A stretch of DNA of 64,000 nt from Cylicocyclus nassatus (GCA_958299035.1 CATQJL010000223.1:71283006-71347005); one strand, 5' to 3'; shown: positions 21,296 through 32,965, numbered from the stretch's first letter. The notes: a model not told the origin generated them from the sequence alone. Made by a program: numbers and translations.

Positions 21296-24056
21296 AATAC
21301 CGCTCACATTTTTTGAAAAATAGACGCGAATGTGTGGACATGTATGGACATGTCCATACATCAGCGTCGCGTGGCCACATCTCCCTTCAGAGTGGACGAA
21401 TCCTGAATCCAAAGCCATCGTTCGATTCAGCTCGGCGCGGAGAATCTTCTGATATATTGGAAGTTGGGGTACGATGTCTTCGATATTCCGTTTCCAGTTT
21501 TTTCAATTTGTTCTGCGGAGGTCCTTTCGCGAATGTGCGAAGCAACGCCTACCCAATATAGAAGACTTTATTAAGTACTATTCCATAATACTGTTCTTGT
21601 AGATTATTGTGCGCTAAAAAATAGCTCAGACTTCTTTCCAAAGGGGATAAAAGCGTTGGTGAATTTTGGAATAATCACGCGTTTTTAAATTCTACTCGCC
21701 ATAACTTCCTTCGGAAAAAGTATATTTTGAATTCGAAAACAGCGCCTTGCTCAGCCCATTAAGGCGAACCTTCTCGTATACAGCATGTCCTTGATATTTC
21801 GATTTCAGTACTCTTGAATCTTTCTGAGGACGTCTTTTCGCGAAGGTGTAAAGCGGCGAGCACTGTCTCGAGTACATTCCAGCAAAGATCTTTCGATAGC
21901 ACTTTTTCTTTAGATTATGAAGTGCTAAATAGTAGCCGCAGGTTTCTTTTCAAATGAAATAGAACGGCTGGTGAATTGTGGAAAAATCTTGTCGTCCCAA
22001 ATTCTACTCGCCATAGCTGCAGGATACGAAGCTATCTTGCTAAGCAGATGTGAGTTTCGAAATCAGCAGGTCGCATAACCTCTACGAGCTTCCGATATGT
22101 TCGATTATTCCATTTTTTCTCGTTTTATGCTCCGGAAGCTCGCCGATGGATTTTGGTCAAATGTTAATGCTCTTGAATTGTAAGGAAACTTCGCTTATAG
22201 AGGTTTTGAACACGCTCTTTACGAAAATCGTGGTCTTTGAGGATCACAGGGTCTTTTTGGAGAGATACGGTGAGGTGACTGTAACTGCATCACGAAAGTG
22301 CGTAACTTTGGCCGCACTTCTCGCATATCTGTAAGAAACCTTGCCTGCTTGCTTTTCTAGCTCAAAGTTACTAGAAGTTGTGCTATCGAAATGTGCACGA
22401 CTCAGGCTCCAGTCTGTAAAATTCGCCGAGTTACGAGCCTGCGAAAACACGTCCTCATGAATTTTTCCCAAAATTTAAAGATCGCATATATCGTCGAAAT
22501 TTTACCGTAAGTGCTTGTATGACGCTCGTTACAGATATTATGTTCGCTACGTCGAACGACTCCCACTGTACTGAATATGGTGCTTGCGTCTGCTTCAGGT
22601 GCTCAATTGAATATCAAAGCTATTTCGCGGCTAGAGCTCAAAGCACCAAATCTAACACAATAAGATCAATTAAAAATGTGGAAGATCAGCGCGTTGCTGA
22701 TCAAATCATGCCGATCAGTGCTTTGAGCTCTAACCACGAAATAGCTTTGATATTCAATTGAGCACCTGAAGCAGACGCAAGCACCATATTCAGTACAGTG
22801 GGAGTCGTTCGACGAAGCGAACATAATATCTGCAACGAGCGTCATACAAGCGCTCATGGTAAAATTTCGACGATATATGCGATCTTTAAATTCTGGGCAA
22901 AGGACGTGAGGACGTGTTTTCGTAGGCTCGTAACTCGGCGAATTTCACAGTCTGGAGCCTGAATGATGCACCATTCGATAGCACAATTCCTAGTAACTTT
23001 GGCTGAGAAAAGCAAGCAGGCAAGGTTTCTGACAGATATGCGAGAAGTGCGGCCAAAGTTACGCACTTTCGTGATGCAGTTACAGTCCCCTCACCGTATC
23101 TCTCCAAAAAGACCCTGTAATCCTCAAAGACCACGATTTTCGTAGAGAGCGTGTTCGAAAACCTCTATAAGCGAAGTTTCCTTACAATTGAAGAGCATTA
23201 ACATTTTGACCAAAATTCATTTACGAGCGTAAAACGAGAAAAAATGGAATAACCCGAACATATCGGGAAACCTGCTCGTAGAGGTTATCCGACCTGCTGA
23301 TTTCGATCACATCTGCTTAGCAAGATAGCTTCGTATCCTGCAGCTATGGCGAGTAGAATTTGGAACGACAAGATCTTTCCACAATTCACCAGCCGTTCTA
23401 TTTTATTTGAAAAGAAACCTGCGGCTACTATTTAGCACTTCATAATCTAAAGAAAAAGTGCTATCGAAAGATCTTTGCTGGAATGTACTCGAGACAGTGC
23501 TCGCCGCTTTACACCTTCGCGAAAAGACGTCCTCAGAAAGATTTAAGAGTACTGAAATCGAAATATCAAGGACATGCTGTATACGAGAAGGTTCGCCTTA
23601 ATGGGCTGAGCAAGGCGCTGTTTTCGAATTCAAAATATACTTTTTCCGAAGGAAGTTATGGCGAGTAGAATTTAAAAACGCGTGATTATTCCAAAATTCA
23701 CCAACGCTTCTATCTCCTTTGGAAAGAAGTCTGAGCCTATTTTTTGGCACGCAATAATCTACAAGAACAGTATTATGGAATAGTACTTAGTAAAGTCTTC
23801 TATATTGGGTAGGCGTTGCTTCACATATTCGCGAAAGGACCTCCGCAGAACAAATTGAAAAAACTGGAAACGGAATATCGAAGACATCGTACCCCCACTT
23901 CCAATATATCAGAAGATTCTCCGCGCCGAGCTGAATCGAATGATGGCTTTGGATTCAGAATTCGTTCACTCTGAAGCGAGATATGGCCACGCGACGCTGA
24001 TGTATGGACATGTCCATACATTCGCGTCAATTTTTCAAAAAAATGTGAGCGGTATT
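21296..24056. mobile_element. 2.76-kb palindromic (foldback) element
   Basis: The whole segment reads almost the same on both strands, with its centre near 22676. Matching points are aataccgctcac at 21296 with gtgagcggtatt ending at 24056; the doubled tgtatggacatgtccataca at each end; and the mirrored open frames 21253-21561(+)/23821-24072(-) and 21692-21877(-)/23483-23668(+). No transposase is recognisable. The arms are highly similar but not identical. Single-arm homologues lie in the duplicated blocks near 49480-49718 and 60060-60335, so it belongs to a dispersed family. Confidence 0.8.
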
Positions 24057-25326
24057 GTATGTCGGAACCCAAAAACTTGCTTTACCTATAAGTGCCAATA
24101 TTATCGGCATGCATATCTGTGACTGCCGAAAGAATGGATGGCTTAGAGAGAGAATGATCTTCCTAAATGCATTGCTACGGTAGTTGGTAATTTTGAAATG
24201 TTCGCAAATTTGAGAATTCAAAATATTTGTCGGGTTGAGTGGTACACCTTCCGTAGGTATTTCTTTTTATCTTACACAGTCTTTTCGAATACCATTCTCT
24301 CTCGCCCAGAAATTGCAAGAGTGGAACAGATCGAGCCTTTTATTTCGATGATGATTGAGCTGGATTTGCAGATAGTTTGAGGCAAAAATAATCATTTTTG
24401 AACGTAAGCTTGCTGCAGCATTTTGAAACGCATGGGTATTCATTTCAAACTTTTTCCTGTCTCTTGTCAAAAAAGGATTTTCTGTGCAAAGACTTCTGTA
24501 TCTTTTCATCCTCAACATTATTTTTGAACATGTATGAAAGACAAACTTAGCAAATTCTTATCACCAATATGTGGCGGCAGAGAGGTGTAGGCTACAAATT
24601 CAACACAATATGCGCGAAAGCTCTGATAAGGGAAGTGTCAGAAGTCACAGTGGTCTTTTGACATGAGATAGGTAATCTGAATCCGAAGCATTTTAAGCAG
24701 CCTAAAGCGTTGATCTCATACAGCTTTTCTTAGCTGCAAAACAAGTCTGGAAGTTATGCGGAATTTAATCATCAAATTTCGCATTGTTTAAAGTACACTA
24801 TGATCATGAAAGTCTTTGCTTATGCTACCTGTCTCATGTCAAATCCCACTGAGAATTCTTCCCTTGCGAGTTCGATCAAGCACATGATGGTTTTTAAAGT
24901 TGTGCTTTCTTGTTTTTCTGAACAAATAGTCTAATTCTTTTGAATTTTGACATCTTACATTTCCATAGACATACTTCCAGATTTATAGATGTGATATCTC
25001 GAAATATATCGGTGCATAGTGTAACATGAACTCGATTTCAAATCGCTTAGCTGCTTTATTATGGCACTAACGCAAAGTTGATCCGTTTATAGTGGCGCAC
25101 ACTGTAAGTAATTCAAACTCCACCAAAAAAATCCTTTTCTGCAGGAGAAGATTATGAAACAACATACCTTATGTGAAACCGCAAGCAAATCAAGTTAAGC
25201 TAAATTCATGGTTGAAATCGTTTCAAATCGTACTCTTCAGTCAATACGTCATAACTTCAGCTGTGGATGGAACATTCGCAATCGTTTCTCTGTAACTTCT
25301 TAAAATAAACTTTTTTTTGCAGAAAG
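24057..25326. other. Intergenic, no gene seen
   Basis: AT-rich sequence between the palindrome and the secreted-protein gene. Its 3' end must contain the promoter of that gene, but no element is recognised. Confidence 0.35.
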
Positions 25327-25859
25327 ATGTTAGTATCAGTGTTGGTACTCCTTCTATCCGTGATATGTGTCGATGTAGCAGCCGAAAGTTTTCCAAAACT
25401 TAGGATGTATGAGGTCGAAGTTGCGGCAGCGCTCGAAATTAAGCAGGAAAATGTTTCTGTTCCTGAAGGAGGAAGGGATACGTCTCCTAGTAGCAATGGT
25501 GAAGACAGTAGCGGCAGTGGTGGAGGCAGTAGCAGCAATGACAATGTAGACGAGAGTGATATAGGGCTTGCCGAGGTACGTACCCTTTTTAGTCCAGGAT
25601 TTCTGCGTTACTCAAGAGCCTGAATGATGTGCATGTTTAGCAGAATGTCTCTGCGCCAAACGGGACAGAGGAAGCGGGAGAAAGTGGAAAGTCCAAAAGT
25701 GTTGTGCAGCCCCCAGTCAAGCGGAGAAGAAAGAGGAGCAAAAGCAGGAGCAAGAGATGCAAGCGGGGGAGGAACGGGAGGAGCTGTAAAAGCCGACGAT
25801 CAAGTAGAAAGAATTCGCGGAAGAACCAAAGGAGGCAAAAGCAGCGCCGACGCCGCTGA
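25327..25859 (+). CDS. Secreted protein with acidic Ser/Gly middle and Arg/Lys-rich tail
   Basis: Two exons, 25327-25575 and 25641-25859, join in phase 0 to 155 residues. The ATG follows a TTTTTTTTGCAG acceptor (25322) by four bases, a likely spliced-leader site. The donor is GAG|GTACGT and the acceptor is ATGTTTAG. Residues 1-19 are a clear signal peptide (MLVSVLVLLLSVICVDVAA). Residues 40-83 are rich in S, G, D and E (SSGSGGGSSSNDNVDESD). From about 104 the chain is almost entirely R, K, S, Q and N with two cysteines and ends QKQRRRR. The family is not recognised. A secreted polycation with an acidic pre-segment could bind glycans, nucleic acids or membranes, with the acidic part masking it until processing (inference). 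The next gene's acceptor lies 139 bases downstream. Confidence 0.7.
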
Positions 25860-26006
25860 AGCAGCTAAAAAACATTTTTTCCATTGCGATTTCATGATAT
25901 CATTGCCCCAGATCGCTGAGGCAAGAACTGAAAAAAATTTTATTTTTTAATTTGGCAGCCATCAGTACCACACGGAATTTATATCTTCTATTTCTTAGTC
26001 ATCTCA

Positions 26007-27644
26007 ATGAAAGTCTTGGAGGGGTCTACTTGTAAAGTGCGGTTCATAATTATACGAACACCCAAAATTTTGTAAGTTTTTGGACTTTTTGGGAGAAACT
26101 CAAAAAGCCGTTGGTACCACGCGATAGAACACAGCCGAAAACGGTATATGATCCATAAGAATGGAAATTAATGCCAATCTTAGGAGTGTTTTTGCGCCTA
26201 ATGCGAATTTTTAGCGGTTCATAATTATACGAACACCTCAAATAAAGGTCCATTTTTCATTCAAGATTGCAATCATTTGAGTCCAAAATTTTTGTAGAGT
26301 TACAGTAACAAAGTCTGAAACATCTGCTACACACTGAACCCAGTGCAGTTCAAAAAGAGGACCGTTACTTTTTTCAAAAGGCTCTAAATGCTTTTGGAGT
26401 GATTGCGCTCCAAAAACATCCGTTCTTCTGTGGTTTACGCGCTCTAATTAGCTTCTACCAAAGTTATGAGATAAAATAAGTTCTTTCGATAGGTCTTTTG
26501 TCTGACGCTTGGAAAATCTTTGCGTTTACGTGCCGTTTTTCAATCAAGTTCCAACCTTACCACAGAGCTAGCACGATTTCGAACCTCAAAACTCAGCTTC
26601 TCTCTTGCGCAAACATTTAATATGAAGCAGATGCATTGTTTGCATGATGATGCTTCTGTGCCAAAGTTTTTGGGTTTTTTGTACAACTGATCTTGAGGCT
26701 GTGGAGCTACAAACCAAATAAAGGTGTGATTGCAATAGTAAAAACAGTGTTTTTGGTGAAATGACGTCTGCGTGGCCAAAACAAACGCTCAACGCTGCTG
26801 ATTTTTTCTAGCCAAATATACAGTCTTGTGAAGTTCTACATTCTATATGCTCACTTCATTGTACGGCTTCAGAAGCTGAGTTTTGAGGCTCGAAATCGTG
26901 CTAACTCCAGGGTAAGGTTGAAACTTGGCTGAAAAAAGGCACGTAAATGCAAAGATTTTCCAAGCGTCAGACAAAACACCTATCGAAAGAACTTATTTTA
27001 TCTCATAACTTTGGTAGAAGCTAATTAGAGAGCGTAAACCACAGAAAATTGGATGTTTTTGGAGCGCAATCACTCCAAAAGCATTTAGAGCCTTTTGAAA
27101 AAAGTAACGGTCCTCTTTTTGAACTGCATTCGGTTCAGTGTGTAGCAGATATGTCAGACTTTGTTACTGTAACTCTACAAAAAATTTGAACACAAATGAT
27201 TGCAATCTTAAATGAAAAATGGACCTATGTTTGAGGTGTTCGTATAATTATGAACCGCCTAAAAATTCGCATTAGGCGCAAAAACACTCCTACGATTGAC
27301 ATCATTCCATTCTTATGGACCATATACCGTTTTTGGCTGTGTTCTATCGCGCGTTACCAACGGCATTTTGAGTTTCTCCCAAAAAGTCCGAAAACTTACA
27401 AAATTTTGGGTGTTCGTATAATTATGAACCGCACTTTAGTCCTTCTACTCTGCACTTGTCATTTAGCATTTTGTTTTGATTATACTCAAAAGTCTTCTCG
27501 CATGGCTCAAAGTATGCAAAACAGAGTAATTCGAGCTCAAATAAGAACAACACAAAAATCACATTCAATCACAACTGCTCGCTTACTTCCAGTTCTCCGC
27601 GAAATTCACAGATTTCAGCAGTTGAAGAGTAAAGCTGGCAGGTA
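26007..27644 (+). pseudogene. Secreted-protein gene split by a Tc1-like palindrome
   Basis: The ATG at 26007 follows acceptor ttctatttcttag (25998). After 27 bases a TA-flanked element (26035-27436) interrupts, and the frame resumes at 27439 with VLLLCTCHLAFCFDYTQKSS, a signal-peptide-like stretch, then a basic tail ending LKSKAGR at GCAG|GTAGCG. The downstream frame is one base out relative to the ATG even after removing the element. A related sequence at 33000-33070 lacks the insertion. The product is unknown. Its closeness to the upstream secreted-protein gene suggests a former operon (inference). Confidence 0.55.
26035..27436. mobile_element. Tc1-like palindromic element with outer and inner terminal motifs
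   Basis: Flanked by TA on both sides (26033-26034, 27437-27438). The ends are AAGTGCGGTTCATAATTATA and its complement. Each arm carries a second copy of gcggttcataattatacgaacacc about 177 bases inward (26213 and 27258). This matches the IR/DR layout of Tc1-like elements, where transposase binds an outer and an inner repeat. The whole 1.4 kb is an imperfect palindrome centred near 26735-26810 with no transposase frame. Confidence 0.75.
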
Positions 27645-27980
27645 GCGAATTCTGGGATTGAGAAACTTATATCTTACTCAAAAGGTTTCGGTAACAAGCC
27701 AAATACTAAAATTACCTCCAAAAACGACGAAATCTTTACATGCTCTTGCAAGATGCTGTGATTGGAGACTGTGTAGCTGAGACTTAAACATTTGGAGTTT
27801 TTGCTGCTCTATATTAGTTCATCTTCTTTATACCAGCATATGTAGCACAGTTGATTCTAACCCCCCCCCCCCACTTACTTAGGTATCTTTACCATTGGCA
27901 TTCTACATCTAAATATTCTTTTGCTTCAAAGGTCACGACGAATTGTGTGAAAAAATTATTTGATAATCAGTTATCATATA
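27645..27980. other. Intergenic, no gene seen
   Basis: Contains a C homopolymer run at about 27861-27872. No supported exon. Confidence 0.4.
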
Positions 27981-28653
27981 CAGGGTGTCTCAAAAAATGT
28001 GCACAGTGTTTGATCGTTAATAACTTCCTTGCTTCAATGTATCGTCGACCTTTAGGTAGCATTATGTAAAGCCAAAATCAACTTAGATTTTTAGTATGGA
28101 GCGAATCACTGATCGCTCTTCGTTACTGCAGGATTACGGTTACAATTTCCAGCATATGGAACCATAATGATATATGCCAACTGACAAAATATTTTTTAAA
28201 TAATCTAAAAAATTTTATAATGAGGTTTTCGCGTACGCTAATTCCATTAAACAACTTTTTACGAGTGTTTTCTGCTTTCTGACGGTGTAAACACATTTCT
28301 GACAAGTGTTGAGAATTCAATTGTGACGGTTTACGTGGTATAACTCAAGAAAGAAGGATCATAATAATGTGAAGATTTCATGTTCGAAATCAGCGGCATC
28401 CATGACCATAATATAAAAGTTTTGGTTTGTGTGGTTTTGTCCGAGGCAGGAAAGGTGTCCAATAGCCTAGAATCCTTGTCAAAGTTCCCAACGTAATCTT
28501 ATAGTAATGAAGAGCGATCGATGTTTCGCTCCATACTGCAAATCTAAGTTAAAGCACCCTCTACAGAATGGTACCTAAAAGTTGGACAGACATGAAAGAA
28601 AGACAAGAAAAGACATGAACGCAAGGGAGTTATTAACGATCAAACAATGTCCA
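27981..28653. mobile_element. CAGGGTGTC-type MITE, right end truncated
   Basis: Begins CAGGGTGTCTCAAAAAATGT after a TA. The right side has the inverted gttattaacgatcaaacaatgt but the outer 25 or so bases are missing where Penelope-like sequence starts. It is related to 55260-55927, 38203-38877 and 34600-36128 (shared inner motifs aacttagat, gctcttc.ttactg). Confidence 0.65.
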
Positions 28654-28709
28654 CATTCTGGTGTAAGTATTGAGGAGAGAGAGCTCTTGATCAGTAGTTT
28701 ATTGGCAAT

Positions 28710-28744
28710 GGCAACGTTTCGATTTTTAAAATCGTCTTCAGGCC
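28710..28744 (-). ncRNA. Hammerhead-like motif of the second Penelope-like element
   Basis: Minus strand: stem I GGC/GCC, core CTGAAGA, stem II GATTTT/AAAATC with an extra C at its base, then GAAAC directly followed by GTT. It has the same layout as 18983-19017, so the three-part motif is conserved between two diverged elements. Confidence 0.5.
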
Positions 28745-28916
28745 TTGAATTACAATATATAAATGATATATGAGAATGAAATACAAACGGCGCATGTATC
28801 TTCATCTTCTTCTTAGATAAGAGGTAGAGAGGGGTGGGGTTGCTGCGGGATAGTATGCAGTAGCAGTGGCCTCCTTCTTTGGTAAGTCAGTAAGAATGAA
28901 CTCCAATCGCTTGCAC

Positions 28917-29924
28917 TCAAGTAATTAGCATCAAAACATCTTTCATTTCTTCTTTACTGTTTATTTGCGGGCTATGCTTACATATTTCGTAAGCCTCCCT
29001 AATTTTCCTTTCTAAGGTATTTTCCAAGTTCCGATGTAGAACAGTCACTCTCAAAGGCGGTGCTTTCTGCATGGCATGTTTGAGCGTCCGATGCCTTGAA
29101 AATCTTTCTCTTGGATAGGAGGCAGGATTGAGTAACGCTCTCCTGTGCTCATCTAATCTCAACTTCAAAGGCCTTCCGCTCTCTCCTATATACTTTTCGC
29201 CGCATCCTTCGCATTCGATCATATAGACTGTTCCTCGTAAAGAACAGATTTTCTGTTCTTCACAGTATTGGCATCCATCGCATTTTCTTTCATAAATTCG
29301 TGTATTCGTGAGCATCTCCTTCAGAGTAGGAGGTGGTGAAAACGCGAGCCTTATAGGAAGTCCCGACCCCTTGACGATTTTGTTCAGCTTCCAAGCGGAT
29401 TTTTCTCCTACATAGGGCAGCGTTAGTGTGATTCCGTCCGGAGCTTTATAGGGCCTCCATGTTCTGGGCCACATTGGCCGGTACCCATTTTCGTCGAGGA
29501 TGGTGTTAACGGTAAAGTCTATTTGATTATTTGGAGATGAGCATAGTTTTTCCTTCGTTTGTAGAAAATTTCGGATCACATTGGCTTTCATGTACTGTGG
29601 ATGGGCGCTACGTGAGTGTAATATGATGTTACATGACGAAGGTTTCTTGTACCAGAAATATTCGACTGCACTCTCACTGATTTTAACCTTGGTGTTCAAG
29701 AATGGTAAGAATCCATTCTTCGCAGGTGTTTCGATAGTGAATGAGATATCTTTGTCAACCGTATTTAATCTTTCAAACATTGTTCTGACGCTTTCTTCAG
29801 TATTACCGACGACAAAAACATCATCTACATATCTCTTGTACAAGATTATGTCTGATGTTAACGTAGCTTTTTCGATATGATCCAGGAATACTATTGCAAG
29901 TAACGGTGCGATCCGATTTCCCAT
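28917..29924 (-). CDS. Penelope-like polyprotein fragment: reverse transcriptase plus GIY-YIG endonuclease
   Basis: 335 codons open from MGNRIAPLLAIVF (reverse transcriptase motif before the catalytic box), through YKRYVDDVFVV (intact YxDD), KNGFLPFLNTKV and thumb region, to a zinc-like CDGCQYCEEQKIC segment. A GIY-YIG nuclease follows: GTVYMIECEGCGEKYIGESG with the downstream R and H (KLRLDEHRRAL). The order is diagnostic of canonical Penelope-like elements. Upstream coding continues on the minus strand (GLAMG preceded by KQRR), but near 29945 the frame must shift to reach VFSFDEGS. It then runs into the gap. The N-terminal half is therefore missing here and the copy may be defective. Confidence 0.85.
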   Translation of the reverse strand: MGNRIAPLLAIVFLDHIEKATLTSDIILYKRYVDDVFVVGNTEESVRTMFERLNTVDKDISFTIETPAKNGFLPFLNTKVKISESAVEYFWYKKPSSCNIILHSRSAHPQYMKANVIRNFLQTKEKLCSSPNNQIDFTVNTILDENGYRPMWPRTWRPYKAPDGITLTLPYVGEKSAWKLNKIVKGSGLPIRLAFSPPPTLKEMLTNTRIYERKCDGCQYCEEQKICSLRGTVYMIECEGCGEKYIGESGRPLKLRLDEHRRALLNPASYPRERFSRHRTLKHAMQKAPPLRVTVLHRNLENTLERKIREAYEICKHSPQINSKEEMKDVLMLIT

Positions 29925-30020
29925 AGCCAGTCCCCTTCTTTGTTTAAAGATCCTTCGTCAAAAGAGAAAACGTTGCATGATAAAACTGCGCATAGCATGC
30001 ACCGTAAATCATCGATACTT

Positions 30021-30520
30021 NNNNNNNNNNNNNNNNNNNNNNNNNNNNNNNNNNNNNNNNNNNNNNNNNNNNNNNNNNNNNNNNNNNNNNNNNNNNNNNN
30101 NNNNNNNNNNNNNNNNNNNNNNNNNNNNNNNNNNNNNNNNNNNNNNNNNNNNNNNNNNNNNNNNNNNNNNNNNNNNNNNNNNNNNNNNNNNNNNNNNNNN
30201 NNNNNNNNNNNNNNNNNNNNNNNNNNNNNNNNNNNNNNNNNNNNNNNNNNNNNNNNNNNNNNNNNNNNNNNNNNNNNNNNNNNNNNNNNNNNNNNNNNNN
30301 NNNNNNNNNNNNNNNNNNNNNNNNNNNNNNNNNNNNNNNNNNNNNNNNNNNNNNNNNNNNNNNNNNNNNNNNNNNNNNNNNNNNNNNNNNNNNNNNNNNN
30401 NNNNNNNNNNNNNNNNNNNNNNNNNNNNNNNNNNNNNNNNNNNNNNNNNNNNNNNNNNNNNNNNNNNNNNNNNNNNNNNNNNNNNNNNNNNNNNNNNNNN
30501 NNNNNNNNNNNNNNNNNNNN
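30021..30520. other. Assembly gap, 500 N
   Basis: Exactly 500 unknown bases, a typical fixed-size placeholder, so the true distance is unknown. It interrupts the second Penelope-like element. Translations across it are meaningless. Confidence 0.99.
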
Positions 30521-32544
30521 ATTGTATTTTTTAATTTGGCCAGCTTACGGTACAATAACAAACAAGTCTATTAAAATAATGCGGCATTGTTTTGAGCCAT
30601 AATAGACTGGCCAAAGTTATATCGGATTACCTGTAGGTTATTCAGAAAGTTCTGCCAATTTTTCCCAAACAAGGCTTCCTCAGCAAAGTGATTAAAATTC
30701 AAGTGCGCTCCCCTGAAGTTTCAGCAAGGGTACGAATTCTTTTCACTTCCCCAGAAGCCCATGCATTAAATTCAAATTCTTTTCGCACTTTAGCGCTTCT
30801 TTGAGAGTGAAGCGATAACCTTGATTACTAAAGCTTTTCCACAAGACAGCCTTTCCTTTACATCCTCAATTTTTCTAGTGCTATGAATTTCTCTTTTATA
30901 TTTGAACTTTTTTCTGAAATAACGCGAAGTTCACACCCCCCTCAGCCCCACTTTAGAACCGCCGTCGCTTTTTTCACGTGCCTAAAAACCCTTGTAATGA
31001 ATGCAAAGCTTTTGATACTGCAAGGCTTTTTAAAAGTGAAGCTAAATTTAGTAAATACCCAAGCGAAATCTATTGGATAGTTTTCCGGGAGTAGCGGAAT
31101 TTTTTTTTTTGTAATTCTGAAATTTCATGCACATGCAAATAACTTTGATACTTCAAGGCCTCTGCCTTTCGCAGAAGGACGCGGAAGGAGCCTTTCACAC
31201 ATCTGAAACTCTGTTAACAGTATCGCCGCTGTTTTCTCCAGTCCCAAGCAATGCCAAAGAAATTCTTTTTGATCATGTTCTCTTAATGAGCAACACGCAC
31301 CCATTAGAAAACACTTTGCCTAAACTACTGCCATCTTTTATATCGTTGAAAGTTCTAACAAAAGATTCAAGTTTCTTACAACTCTGAATTTTTGTCAAAA
31401 AACGGAGCCTTTTGAGCATCCTTCAGTTCTCTTACTAAACAAACAGAGACTTTATAATACTACAAAATTGATCCAGCATACAGATTCCTTTAATGCTTCG
31501 AGGCCCTCTTGCGAAAAGTGACAAGGCCTCCTCCCAATTGAAATTATACAGTGCAAGCATTTCTTTCTAAATTTTTAGGAAATCCGGCAAGAATTGAGTC
31601 GGAATCCCTTTCTTGTTGATAATCCAAATTGAAATTGTAAGAAATTCCCTCACTTTGAAACCATTTCAAAGTGACCTTTCAGATTTCGCGGGACCCGTTA
31701 GGTACCCCTCATTTCTTTTGTGAGAAGTACCAATATTTTCTTCACAAGTCCTGCTTATAAAGATTACAAGATTTGTTTTCCAAATCCGTAAAAGACCATG
31801 CAAAAAAGCATCAAAAGCATCTTCAGCATCTTCATCAAAAGCAGAATGAAAAGGTCTTTGTAATGCTGTCTTGTCTCATAAGCCATTGAATCGCGCTTTC
31901 CAGCAAGACCAAAGTTTACACTGCAATCCTGAGAGCAGAAGTGGAATTTTTTTCACTTTGACAATTTTCAAAAAATCAAGCTCGAAAAATTTCTTTCGTA
32001 AAAGCATTCTACGGTAGGATTGTAATCGTAAGAGCATTCAACAGTAGGATTGTCGAGCCACCAGCGAGACCGGAATTGCACTTCTCATCTCTAAGGGCAG
32101 AAGCAATTTTTCAGAGTAGTCAAAAAAATTGCAAAAACCAAGTGCGAAAGGATTTCGTGTCTTGCTGCAATTATTATCGAGTCGTTTTTAGAGCGAAAAC
32201 GAGCTTTGCACATAGCCAAAGTGGAATCTTCCAGAGTATTAGTAAAAATTTATATCGAGTGCAAGAATTTCCTGCAAGACAATTTTGCAGTAAAAACCTA
32301 TGGGCTATCTTCAAGTACACAGATTCATTGAAAGCAGTTCTCACCAAATTTCACAAAAATATTTCCAAAAAAAGTCTCTCTGGGAATAGCTCGCAAATAA
32401 GTACAAGTCATTCCGTCTTTCATAACAAACCCCCCCCTCAAGTTCAAAAGGAGGGGGGAGCAACAGTAGGATTCCTCAAGGTAGAAGAACCCAAGGGTAT
32501 CTTTTTTCTGAGTTTTACTGTGGCCACCCTTAGTTTAAGGTAAA
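30521..32544. other. Non-coding stretch, degenerate repeats
   Basis: No supported gene. Imperfect short repeats occur: aagcatcttcagcatcttcatc near 31805-31845, and taggattgtaatcg/taggattgtcgagcc near 32010-32055. Confidence 0.4.
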
Positions 32545-32965
32545 ATCCTGCCGCATGGAGTCCCTCTCCTTCCCGCCAGCGAAACCATGTTCGCCGTGCT
32601 TTTTTCCTTGTTTGGAAGCAGGAGTAGGATTTTTGTTAGTCTAGTTGAATCCAAGTATTCCTAAATAGATTTTGATACATTGTCTGTGAAAAATTGGGAT
32701 TTTTGAGAAAAATTTGAAGCCGTATGAGGTCCCTGGTCTTTTCTGCCAGCGAGATCTTGTTCACCCTGCTCTTTTCTTTTTGGGCAAAAGTAGGAATACC
32801 TTAGTGAAAAAAACCTGAAAGCCCATTCGACAGATTTCAAAATTTGTCTGTAAAACCTTGTAATTCGAAAATTTCGCGCCCATAAAGTCCCTGGTCCCTT
32901 CCAAAGGGACCATGTTCACCCTGCTGTTTCCTTTTTGGGCAAAAGTCGGAATCTTTCAGTGAAAA
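32545..32965 (+). repeat. Diverged tandem repeat, about three units
   Basis: Three successive units of about 140-160 bases share gtccct.gtc.ttc..ccagcga, then accatgttcaccctgctcttt and tttttgggcaaaagtaggaat. The units differ by many substitutions, so the array is old. Confidence 0.6.

Larger units (their letters stand above)
28660..30020 (-). mobile_element. Penelope-like retroelement, 3' portion, cut by the assembly gap
   Basis: Minus-strand element with a terminal hammerhead-like motif (28710-28744) downstream of its coding region (28917-29924). Its 5' part would lie in or beyond the N run. It is less degraded than the copy at 17.6-19.7 kb. Confidence 0.8.

Noticed and set aside
21253..24072. 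Mirrored open frames on both strands
   Set aside because: They are antisense or sense images of the same palindrome arms and carry no protein family features.
29940..30602. Three long open frames across 30021-30520
   Set aside because: They consist almost entirely of unknown bases from the 500-N gap.
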